In this document: positions 55,455-64,000 of the stretch, one piece after another | How positions within the stretch are numbered: the stretch's first letter is position 1 | Layout: every line of letters starts with the position of its first letter | Assembly (NCBI RefSeq): GCF_019175365.1 | Contig: NZ_CP059572.1 | Span: 1,364,001 to 1,428,000, forward strand | Reading direction: 5' to 3' | DNA: 64,000 nucleotides | From: Actinomadura graeca | GTDB taxonomy: Bacteria > Actinomycetota > Actinomycetes > Streptosporangiales > Streptosporangiaceae | The notes under the pieces: model-generated | The model's database searches: none | Told to the model about the DNA's origin: nothing | What the model saw: the letters and a program-made list of their open reading frames with translations, nothing else | Made by a program: the position numbers and the translations under genes

Positions 55455-55895
55455 GTGCAGGCGATCAGTGTTCAGCAGCCCTGGGCGTTCGCCATCGCGC
55501 GAGGCGGCAAGACCGTCTGGAACCAGGCACTGCCGACCGCCTACCGCGGCCCGCTGCTGGTCCACGCCTCGATGCGCGTCGACCTGAAGGCGTGCGACTC
55601 CCCGCTGATCCAGGCCGCCGGATGGGACCCCCGGGACCCGCTCGCCACCATCGGCGCCGTCATCGCCGTCGCCGACCTCTCGCTCGTCTGCTCGGCCGCC
55701 GTCACGGGCGGGCCCTGCGAGTGCGGCCCCTGGGCGGACCGCGGCGCCCACCACTACCACCTGACGGCGGTCCGCGCGCTCCCCCGCCCGATCGTCGCGC
55801 TGGGACGGCCCGGCCTCTGGGAGCCCAAGCCGACCCTCGTCACCGAGGTCAACGCGATGTTCGCCGCCGCGACCTCCCTGCACCACACCCGCTGA
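55455..55895 (+). CDS. ASCH domain protein
   Basis: A 146-residue protein beginning with the ASCH hallmark AISVQQPWAFAIARGGKTVWNQ, followed by YRGPLLVHASMRVD, GAVIAVADLSLVC and a C-terminal FAAATSLHHTR. ASCH domains have a PUA-like beta-barrel fold and are thought to bind RNA or modified nucleotides; some cleave acetylated nucleosides. Cys pairs (GGPCECGPW) and the His-rich AHHYHL lie between ~80 and 105. GTG 55455 has GGAGG upstream. It is convergent with mug, only 3 bp between the stops. Confidence 0.85.
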   Translation: MQAISVQQPWAFAIARGGKTVWNQALPTAYRGPLLVHASMRVDLKACDSPLIQAAGWDPRDPLATIGAVIAVADLSLVCSAAVTGGPCECGPWADRGAHHYHLTAVRALPRPIVALGRPGLWEPKPTLVTEVNAMFAAATSLHHTR

Positions 55896-55898
55896 GGG

Positions 55899-56498
55899 TC
55901 ACGCCCCGTCCGCGGCGCGGCGCAGGCGCGCGAGCTCGGCGGCGATCCTGTCGAGCGTCCAGCTCGCGTTCAGGCCGCTGGGGTTGGGCAGGACCCAGAT
56001 CCTCGCCGGGCCCGCCGTCTCCTCCTGCGGGCCGATCGCGGCGCGGGGACGGCCGAAGGCGGTGCGGTAGGCGGTGACCCCGGCGACGGCCAGGTAGGCG
56101 GGCCGGTGCCGCTCGACGAGCGCGGCGAGGCGGCGGCCCCCCTCGCGCAGCTCGGCGGGGGTCAGCTCGTCCGCGCGGGCGGTGACGCGGCGCGCCAGGT
56201 TGGTGATGCCGAGGCCGAGCCCCGGCAGGAGGTCCTGCTCGGACGGGTCCAGCAGGCGTTCGGTGAACCCGGAGCGGTGCAGCGCGGGCCAGAACCGGTT
56301 GCCGGGGCGGGCGAAATGGTGGCCGGTCGCGCCGGAGTAGAGGCCGGGGTTGATGCCGCAGAACAGCACGCGGAGCGCCTGGCCGCCGGGAGGCAGGACG
56401 TCGGGGATGACCCGGTCACGGGCGGCCTCCAGGTCGGCCTTGGTCGGACGGGCCTTGGCGGGACGGTCGGCCTTGGCGGGACGGTCGGGGGGTCGCAT
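55899..56498 (-). CDS. mug: G/U mismatch-specific DNA glycosylase Mug
   Basis: A 199-residue glycosylase of the Mug/TDG family that removes uracil or thymine from G mismatches. The catalytic motif is LFCGINPGLYSGATGHHFARPGNRFWPAL (~45-73, Asn in GINPG) and the intercalation loop is LPNPSGLNASW (~170-180). Blocks LLPGLGLGITNLARR and VAGVTAYRTAFGRP are typical. The N-terminus has a short basic repeat DRPAKADRPAKARPTKAD that is not part of the fold and probably varies among strains. Convergent with the ASCH gene. Confidence 0.93.
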   Translation of the reverse strand: MRPPDRPAKADRPAKARPTKADLEAARDRVIPDVLPPGGQALRVLFCGINPGLYSGATGHHFARPGNRFWPALHRSGFTERLLDPSEQDLLPGLGLGITNLARRVTARADELTPAELREGGRRLAALVERHRPAYLAVAGVTAYRTAFGRPRAAIGPQEETAGPARIWVLPNPSGLNASWTLDRIAAELARLRRAADGA

Positions 56499-56507
56499 CA
56501 GACCAGA

Positions 56508-56681
56508 CTACGGACGACCAGGACGACCGCGGACGTCCCCACGACCATCAAGCAGGGCGGCGCGCATGCGCCCGCCGAACGCCCGGCCGGGGCCGACGCT
56601 GCCCTGCACGATCGCGCCGAGCAGCGCGGCCGGCCCCGGGACGAGGATGACGTCGATGTCCGGCACAGGCCGGGACGTCAT
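56508..56681 (-). CDS. Candidate 57-residue protein
   Basis: A short minus-strand frame from ATG 56681 to TAG 56508, with AAAGGGG just upstream of the ATG as a ribosome binding site. It encodes a hydrophobic core (DVILVPGPAALLGAIVQG) and a basic Gly/Arg-rich tail. The first ~44 codons have G or C at nearly every third position, as real genes here do; the last dozen do not. It ends 10 bp before the mug start, so it could be a leader of the mug transcript. No family recognised; it may be non-coding. Confidence 0.3.
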   Translation of the reverse strand: MTSRPVPDIDVILVPGPAALLGAIVQGSVGPGRAFGGRMRAALLDGRGDVRGRPGRP

Positions 56682-56718
56682 CGCCCCTTTCGTGTCAGAT
56701 CGGGGTCGCCCCGGCCCG

Positions 56719-57660
56719 TCAGGCGGAGGCGTCGGCGAGGGTCGTCAGCTGGGCGCGGGTGAGCTCCGTGCCCGGCACCCGCAGAAGGGGCTCGACCTGC
56801 TCGGGGGTGCGGGCGCTGGCGATCGGGGCGACGACGGTCGGCTGGGCGGCCAGCCAGGCCAGGGCCACGGTCGCGGGCGGCACGCCCTGCTCGTGGGCGA
56901 CGGCGTCGAGGGCGGCGAGGACCCGGGGCCCGCGCTCGGTCTCCAAGTGGGAGGCCGCCTTCCCGGCGCGCGCGCTGTCCACCGTGGTCCTAGGACGGTA
57001 CTTCCCGGTCAGGAAGCCCGAGGCGAGCCCGTAATACGGCAGGGCGACGAGACCGTACCGCTCGGCGAGGTCGCGCCGTGGCCCCTCGTAGGTGCCGCGC
57101 GACACCAGGTTGTACTCGGGCTGGATCGCGACGTAGCGGGCCGTCCCCTCGCGGTCGCTGAACGCCAGCGACGCCTCCAGCCGGTCCGGCTCGATGTTGG
57201 ACACGGCGATCTGCCGGAGCTTGCCCGCGGTGACGAGCCCGTCCAGCGCGCCGAGGATCTCCTCGACCGGGACGGACGGGTCGTCGAAGTGCGTGTAGTA
57301 GAGGTCGATGTAGTCGGTGCGGAGGCGCCGGAGCGAGTCGTCCACGGCCGCCCTGATGGTCGGCGCGGCCAGCCCCGTCCGGTCGGGGTGGCGGCCGCCC
57401 TTGGTCGCGATGACGACGTCGGCCCGGTTGCGCCGCGACGCCGTCCACTCGCCGATGATCGTCTCGGACTCGCCGCCGGCGTTGCCCTGCACCCACGCCG
57501 AGTACGCGTCCGCCGTGTCGATCAGGTTGCCGCCGCCCGCGGTGTAGGCGTCCAGGATCGCGAACGAGGCGTCCCGGTCCGCCGTCCAGCCGAAGACGTT
57601 GCCGCCGAGCGCCAGGGGGAAGACGTCCAGGTCGCCGATCTTCTTGGTGATGTCTGCCAT
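56719..57660 (-). CDS. Aldo/keto reductase
   Basis: A 313-residue NADPH-dependent reductase with the AKR barrel. Landmarks: LALGGNVFGWTADRDASFAILDAYTAGGGNLIDTADAYS (catalytic Asp and Tyr), VVIATKGGRH (catalytic Lys), DYIDLYYTHFDDPSVPVEE (catalytic His), QPEYNLVSRG, YYGLASGFLTGKYRP and the cofactor loop VVAPIASARTPEQVEPLL near the end. The closest subfamily is the YghZ/AKR11-like group; the substrate is unknown. Start ATG 57660 fits the family N-terminus, though I see no strong ribosome binding site. It is divergent from the LysE exporter gene. Confidence 0.92.
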   Translation of the reverse strand: MADITKKIGDLDVFPLALGGNVFGWTADRDASFAILDAYTAGGGNLIDTADAYSAWVQGNAGGESETIIGEWTASRRNRADVVIATKGGRHPDRTGLAAPTIRAAVDDSLRRLRTDYIDLYYTHFDDPSVPVEEILGALDGLVTAGKLRQIAVSNIEPDRLEASLAFSDREGTARYVAIQPEYNLVSRGTYEGPRRDLAERYGLVALPYYGLASGFLTGKYRPRTTVDSARAGKAASHLETERGPRVLAALDAVAHEQGVPPATVALAWLAAQPTVVAPIASARTPEQVEPLLRVPGTELTRAQLTTLADASA

Positions 57661-57732
57661 GTACCGGTGCAAGCCCCCGCGGGCGCCGATCATTCCCTTC
57701 CGGGGCCGGGATGTTCTTGGGAGAATGTCCGG

Positions 57733-58356
57733 ATGCTTACCGCATGTCTGGCCTTCGCCGCGGTCGCCGCCCTGGTGACGATCACCCCGGGCGTGGACAC
57801 GATGCTCGTCGTGCGCACCACCGTCACCGGCGGGAACCGGACCGGCCTGCTCGCGTCGGCGGGCGTCGTGTCCGGCTGCCTCACCTGGGCGGTGACGGGC
57901 GCGGCCGGGCTGACCGCGCTGCTGGCCGCGTCCCGGCTCGCGTTCGACGTCCTGCGCGTCGCGGGCGCCTGCTACCTGCTGTGGCTCGGCGTCCAGGCGC
58001 TGTGGAGGGCCCGCCGCCGGGCCGCCGTGACCGGGGACGATACCCCGGAGACCCGGCTGTCCGGTCTCGCGGCCTGGCGCACCGGGTTCGTGACGAACGT
58101 CCTCAACCCGAAGGTCGGGGTGTTCTACATGAGCCTGCTGCCGCAGTTCGTCCCGGACGGCGCCCCGATGTTCGGCACCAGCATGGTCTTCGCGGCCATC
58201 CACGCCGCCGAGGGCCTGCTGTGGCTGGCGATGGTGGTGGGCGCCGCCGGCGCGGCCCGCCGCGTCCTGTCCCGTCCCTCCGTCCGGCGCCGCCTCCAGC
58301 AGGTCACCGGCGTGGCGTTCATCGGCTTCGGCCTGCGCCTCGCCACCGACCGCTGA
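57733..58356 (+). CDS. LysE family amino acid exporter
   Basis: A 207-residue membrane exporter with five to six hydrophobic segments. The N-terminal signature is FAAVAALVTITPGVDTMLVVRTTVTGGNRTGLLASAGVVSG, including the conserved PG-D turn of LysE/RhtB proteins, and GFVTNVLNPKVGVFYMSLLPQFV is the second conserved block. It probably exports an amino acid or derivative. ATG 57733 is supported by a GAGAAT hexamer (57721-57726) 6 nt upstream. It is convergent with acnA across a strong terminator. Confidence 0.92.
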   Translation: MLTACLAFAAVAALVTITPGVDTMLVVRTTVTGGNRTGLLASAGVVSGCLTWAVTGAAGLTALLAASRLAFDVLRVAGACYLLWLGVQALWRARRRAAVTGDDTPETRLSGLAAWRTGFVTNVLNPKVGVFYMSLLPQFVPDGAPMFGTSMVFAAIHAAEGLLWLAMVVGAAGAARRVLSRPSVRRRLQQVTGVAFIGFGLRLATDR

Positions 58357-58371
58357 CGACGGCGGGCGCGC

Positions 58372-58405
58372 GACGGGCCGCCCTCCTGTCGGAGGACGGC
58401 CCGTC
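58372..58405. terminator. Bidirectional terminator between lysE-like gene and acnA
   Basis: GACGGGCCG (58372-58380) pairs with CGGCCCGTC (58397-58405) and an inner CCTCC/GGAGG stem closes a TGTC loop; a nearly continuous 14-bp hairpin. Confidence 0.8.
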
Positions 58406-58434
58406 CCGTTCCGCGCTCTCGCCCGCGGGCGGCG

Positions 58435-61200
<2,766 letters not shown>

Positions 61201-61392
61201 GGACTCCTCCTCCGTCGCCGCCGCGCGTCCGGTCCGGGACATGATCGCGCGGCGCTCGTCAACTCGATCCTCATGGCCGCCCCGGGCGCCCGCCGTGCGG
61301 CGGGGCGGCGGGGCGGATGCTCATCTCCCCTGATCCTGCCCTAGCCGGGCCCCCGACCGGGAATCAGGTCCGCCTAACTTCCGCGGGATTTC

Positions 61393-61438
61393 TCTTGATG
61401 TCAAGCTACCTCGAATATATCTCGACATCAAGCTACCT
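61393..61438. promoter_or_regulatory. Two 19-bp repeats upstream of acnA
   Basis: TCTTGATGTCAAGCTACCT (61393-61411) and TCTCGACATCAAGCTACCT (61420-61438) match at 16 of 19 bases, 27 bp apart, separated by an AT-rich CGAATATA. Each contains a short palindrome (TTGATGTCAA in the first). They lie ~190 bp upstream of the acnA start, in the gap after the IclR gene. The shape fits a MarR-type dimer operator; an aconitase-controlling TamR-like regulator is one guess. Confidence 0.5.
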
Positions 61439-61485
61439 GCGCGGGCGGCGCGCCGACCATGTCACGGTTTGTCGGTGTCTGTCCG

Positions 61486-62301
61486 TCAGCCGTACCGGAA
61501 GGGGACGACACCCGTCCCGTCCTGCGGCGCGTGGAAGCCGGGCTCCTCGTGCAGCGTGCGGGCGCACCGGCCGATGTCGCGGGCCGCGGCGAGGAGCGGA
61601 CGGCCCAGGCGCTCGGCGGGCAGGCTCCCGGTGTGCCCGGTGATGCCGATGCAGCCGATCAGCGAGCCGTCCGGGCCGCGCAGCGCGGTGGCGACGCAGC
61701 TGAACCCCAGCGCGCACTGCTGGTGCTCGACCGCGACCGCGGTGTCCCGCACGGCCTTGATCCCGGCCAGGAACCGGGGCCAGGAGGTGACGGCGTGCGG
61801 GGTCTGCGGCGCGGGCGGACGCCCCCGCAGCGTCTCCAGCAGGCCCGGGCGCTCGGCCAGCAGCACGCGGCCGAGGGCGGAGCTCTGCAGGGCGGCGCTG
61901 CCGAGGTCCCGCGGCCAGGTCGAGCGCCGGACGTCGGGGGCCCGGTTGGCGCCGAACGCGCTGGCCATGAAGGTGACCGCGGTGTCGTTGGCCGTGCAGA
62001 CCCAGACGATCTCCCCGCTGCGGGCGAACAGGTCCTGCACGTACGGGGTGGCGGCCTGGAGCAGGCCGTGCTGCACCGCGGCGCGCGTCCCCAGGTGCAG
62101 CAGATGCGCCCCCAGCCGGTAGCGGCCGTCGGGGCACCGTTGCAGCATCCTCCGCGCCACCAGGTCGGCGGCGATGCGGCGGACGGTGGGCTTGGGGATG
62201 CCGACCTCGCGGGTGAGCTCGGCCAGCGTCACCGGGTCGCGGTGCAGGGCCACCGCGTCGAGCACGGCGACGACGCGTCCGGCGACCGTGTGGTCGTCCA
62301 T
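61486..62301 (-). CDS. IclR family transcriptional regulator
   Basis: A 271-residue regulator. The N-terminal winged helix (~5-60) reads VAGRVVAVLDAVALHRDPVTLAELTREVGIPKPTVRRIAADLVARRML, the IclR HTH. The C-terminal GAF-like effector domain (~80-260) contains YRLGAHLLHLGTRAA, LFARSGEIVWVCTANDTAVTFM, SALGRVLLAE and SLIGCIGITGHTGSLPAERL. ATG 62301 is preferred since GATCAT lies 7 nt upstream; ATG 62310 is an alternative. IclR proteins often control catabolic genes; its nearest neighbour downstream is acnA, same strand, ~285 bp away. The effector is unknown. Confidence 0.9.
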   Translation of the reverse strand: MDDHTVAGRVVAVLDAVALHRDPVTLAELTREVGIPKPTVRRIAADLVARRMLQRCPDGRYRLGAHLLHLGTRAAVQHGLLQAATPYVQDLFARSGEIVWVCTANDTAVTFMASAFGANRAPDVRRSTWPRDLGSAALQSSALGRVLLAERPGLLETLRGRPPAPQTPHAVTSWPRFLAGIKAVRDTAVAVEHQQCALGFSCVATALRGPDGSLIGCIGITGHTGSLPAERLGRPLLAAARDIGRCARTLHEEPGFHAPQDGTGVVPFRYG

Positions 62302-62719
62302 GCCCCACATGATCGGGTCCGCGCGGGCGGAAATCCATCCGTCCGGGCCACTGGATGACACGCGCCTCTGGCGGCGCCGCCCGATCTCGGTGACGGTGGC
62401 GGAGGCGGCATCTCGGGGGCGTCGCCGCACCGGATTTCCGCGGCACAGGGAGGATCGAGAGGACAACACCGGACGACCGGGTTCCCACCCGTCGTCATAA
62501 CACGGCAATGCCGTCCTTTGTCGCGGAATTCATCGCGCTTATGGACTGCTTCAGGGTGGCGAATGATCATGCGGTGGACCGATTTTCCGACATCTCCCTG
62601 AGCCGTGTCCCGCTCTGCAAGGCGGCGGCGGCCTCGGCAGTCGTGTCGCCGGCGCCGCCCGCGTCCGCGGCGCCGGCGGCCTCCCGAACTGCCCTCCCGG
62701 GCATGGCAGGGTTGGGGAC
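62302..62719. other. Gene-free intergenic region
   Basis: About 400 bases between divergent IclR and kinase genes. A short perfect palindrome ACGGCA-A-TGCCGT lies at 62502-62514 and could be an operator. Open frames crossing the region are low-complexity with no recognisable domain. Confidence 0.5.
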
Positions 62720-63640
62720 ATGCCCCCTCTGCCTCCCGACCTCGTCCGCAATGCCGTCGACGCCTGGGGTGAGGACGGCCGCCGCTGGCTGGACGGCCTT
62801 CCCTCCCTGCTCTCCGCCCTCGCGGCGGAGTGGCGGCTGCGGCCCGAGGCGGTCACTCCGTACGACCTGAGTTTCCACTGGGTGGTCCCCGTCCGGCGGG
62901 AGGACGGCACGGACGCGGTGCTCAAGCTCGGCCCGCCGGGTCCCGGCCACCTGGACGCCGAAGCCGCGGCCCTGGAGCTCTTCGCTGGCGGCGGGGCCGT
63001 GCGGCTGCTGGAGTACGACCGTGACCGGGGCGCGTTGCTCCTGGAACGGGCCCGGCCTGGCACTCCGCTGAGCTCGCTGGTGCCGGACGAGGACGCCGCG
63101 GCCACGGCGGCGTTCGTCCAGGTGGCCCGGGGGCTGCGCAGGGCGGCACCCGAGGACTCCCCGCTGCCGGTGCTGGAGAGGGCGGGCGTCGCGTTCTCCC
63201 GCCACCTCGCCGAGCACCCCGGGGACGGCCCGCTCCCCCGGTCCCTGGTCGAGCGGGCCGGGGCGCTCTTCGCGGAGCTGTGCGCCGACGCGCCAGAGCG
63301 GGTCGTGCTGCACGGCGACCTGCACCACGACAACATCCTGCGCTGCGGATCCGGCGGGTGGCTGGCGATCGACCCGCACGGCTACGTCGGCGACCCCGGC
63401 TACGAGACCGGCGCGCTGTTCTACAACCCCGCAATCGACGACCGGGATCCGGCGCTGCTCGGCCTCGTGCCCGCGCGGATCGAGCAGGTCGCCGACGGTC
63501 TCGGCATACCGCCGGACCGGGTGGCGGCATGGGCGTTCGTCAAGGCCGTCCTGTCGGAGGTCTGGACGGCCGAGGGCGGGGGGCGGCCGGGGAGCCGCGC
63601 CCTGGACGTCGCCCTGAGCCTGGCCGACCGATTGCCATAA
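62720..63640 (+). CDS. APH(6)-like aminoglycoside/hydroxyurea phosphotransferase family kinase
   Basis: A 306-residue kinase of the aminoglycoside phosphotransferase fold, closest in pattern to APH(6) streptomycin 6-kinases. The N-lobe holds YDLSFHWVVPVRREDGTDAVLKLGPPG with the ATP-binding Lys; ALLLERARPGTPLSSL is the hinge. The catalytic loop is VVLHGDLHHDNILRC (Asp ~198) and the metal-binding segment is WLAIDPHGYVGDPGYETGALFYNP (in place of DFG). These match StrA/Aph(6)-like proteins, but many chromosomal relatives do not confer streptomycin resistance, so the substrate is open. No clear ribosome binding site precedes the ATG. Confidence 0.85.
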   Translation: MPPLPPDLVRNAVDAWGEDGRRWLDGLPSLLSALAAEWRLRPEAVTPYDLSFHWVVPVRREDGTDAVLKLGPPGPGHLDAEAAALELFAGGGAVRLLEYDRDRGALLLERARPGTPLSSLVPDEDAAATAAFVQVARGLRRAAPEDSPLPVLERAGVAFSRHLAEHPGDGPLPRSLVERAGALFAELCADAPERVVLHGDLHHDNILRCGSGGWLAIDPHGYVGDPGYETGALFYNPAIDDRDPALLGLVPARIEQVADGLGIPPDRVAAWAFVKAVLSEVWTAEGGGRPGSRALDVALSLADRLP

Positions 63641-63748
63641 GGGCGATATTCCTGTTGCGTCCTTTCCGTCGCGGAAACGCGCGGCGGTTCAATAACTCCA
63701 TACCTTGATCAGAGTTTTTCTGGTGCCGGACCGGCGAATCTCTCAATG

Positions 63749-64000
63749 GTGACCACTGAACCACCCTGGAGCGCCGAGGAGCACGAGCGTGCGCTGGACG
63801 GGCTCGCGCGGCGGGAGAACTTCCCGGTCGCGACGCGGCTGCTGCCACGGCGGCACCGCGCCGACCTGCGGGCGGTCTACGGCTTCGCCCGGCTCGTCGA
63901 CGACATCGGGGACGAGGCGCCGCGCGGGCAGCGGGCGGCGCTGCTCGATTCGGTGGACGACGACCTGGACCTCGTCTTCAAGGGGCGGACGCCGGGCCTG
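63749..64000 (+). CDS. hpnC: Squalene/phytoene synthase family protein HpnC, N-terminal part
   Basis: The first 84 residues of a gene continuing past the window edge. It reads TTEPPWSAEEHERALDGLARRENFPVATRLLPRRHRADLRAVYGFARLVDDIGDEAP, the start of the HpnC branch of squalene/phytoene synthases; the first Asp-rich metal-binding motif is LVDDIGDE. HpnC acts with HpnD and HpnE to make squalene for hopanoids. The GTG start at 63749 is favoured by a GAATCT hexamer 7 nt upstream; ATG 63746 is one codon earlier. A hopanoid cluster probably continues downstream. Confidence 0.88.
   Translation, partial: MTTEPPWSAEEHERALDGLARRENFPVATRLLPRRHRADLRAVYGFARLVDDIGDEAPRGQRAALLDSVDDDLDLVFKGRTPGL

Noticed and set aside
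62502..62514. Palindrome ACGGCA-A-TGCCGT as an IclR operator
   Set aside because: It is too short and lies ~200 bp from the regulator start; without a second copy it could easily be chance in GC-rich DNA.

Overview
This window is very GC-rich DNA with an actinobacterial gene set: an Lsr2 nucleoid protein, a HelD/HelR RNA polymerase recycling ATPase, coproporphyrin-dependent heme genes (hemE, hemY/cgoX, hemQ/chdC), a DtxR/IdeR-type iron box, frequent GTG and TTG starts, and many genes that look leaderless. The mix of families (DUF1707, DUF3000, DUF4262, DUF4349, the start of an HpnC hopanoid locus) suggests a filamentous actinomycete near Streptosporangiales/Thermomonosporaceae (Actinomadura-like). 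That placement is inference.

Layout. 0-3.3 kb: tail of a sirohydrochlorin chelatase-like gene, a small acidic protein, a DUF1707 protein, lsr2, and a gene-poor stretch containing a decayed DUF4097-type gene. 3.3-12.3 kb: a SpoIIE-type phosphatase, a secreted protein, DUF4262 and GNAT proteins, glycogen debranching enzyme GlgX, a small membrane protein, two convergent overlapping RibD-like reductases and an ATP-dependent DNA ligase. 12.4-23.4 kb: secreted PhoD phosphatase, HelR, a secreted sulfatase, a secreted X-Pro peptidase, a LigD-type polymerase domain protein, MsrB and two small proteins. 23.4-31.3 kb: heme biosynthesis (hemQ, hemY, hemE) interleaved with a DUF4349 lipoprotein, a zinc-ribbon peptide, DUF3000 and ribonuclease D, then the iron permease EfeU behind an iron box. 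31.3-35.2 kb: a minus-strand, four-gene, translationally coupled MacB-like ABC efflux operon. 35.2-37.6 kb: a small accessory patch holding an unrecognised gene with less GC-biased codon use, an odd tRNA with a UAA anticodon, and a TetR regulator.

37.7-48.8 kb: a secreted beta-propeller-like protein, a two-component system, an acyl-CoA ligase divergent from a fadA-fadB operon across a doubled operator, an amino acid permease and a ferredoxin-NADP reductase. 48.9-55.3 kb: a hypothetical protein, divergent dxs and idi (isoprenoid precursors), and a sugar ABC importer without its ATPase. 55.4-64 kb: an ASCH protein, Mug glycosylase, aldo/keto reductase, LysE exporter, aconitase with repeats upstream, an IclR regulator, an APH(6)-like kinase and the start of hpnC.

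Most of the window is ordinary chromosomal core, and I found no CRISPR array, transposase, phage cluster or biosynthetic gene cluster. The observations I would check first are the class-I tRNA(UAA) beside the unrecognised Cys/His-motif gene, the DUF4097 pseudogene, the recurring leaderless-start signature, and the operator-like repeats upstream of fadA, acnA, efeU, helR and the sulfatase.
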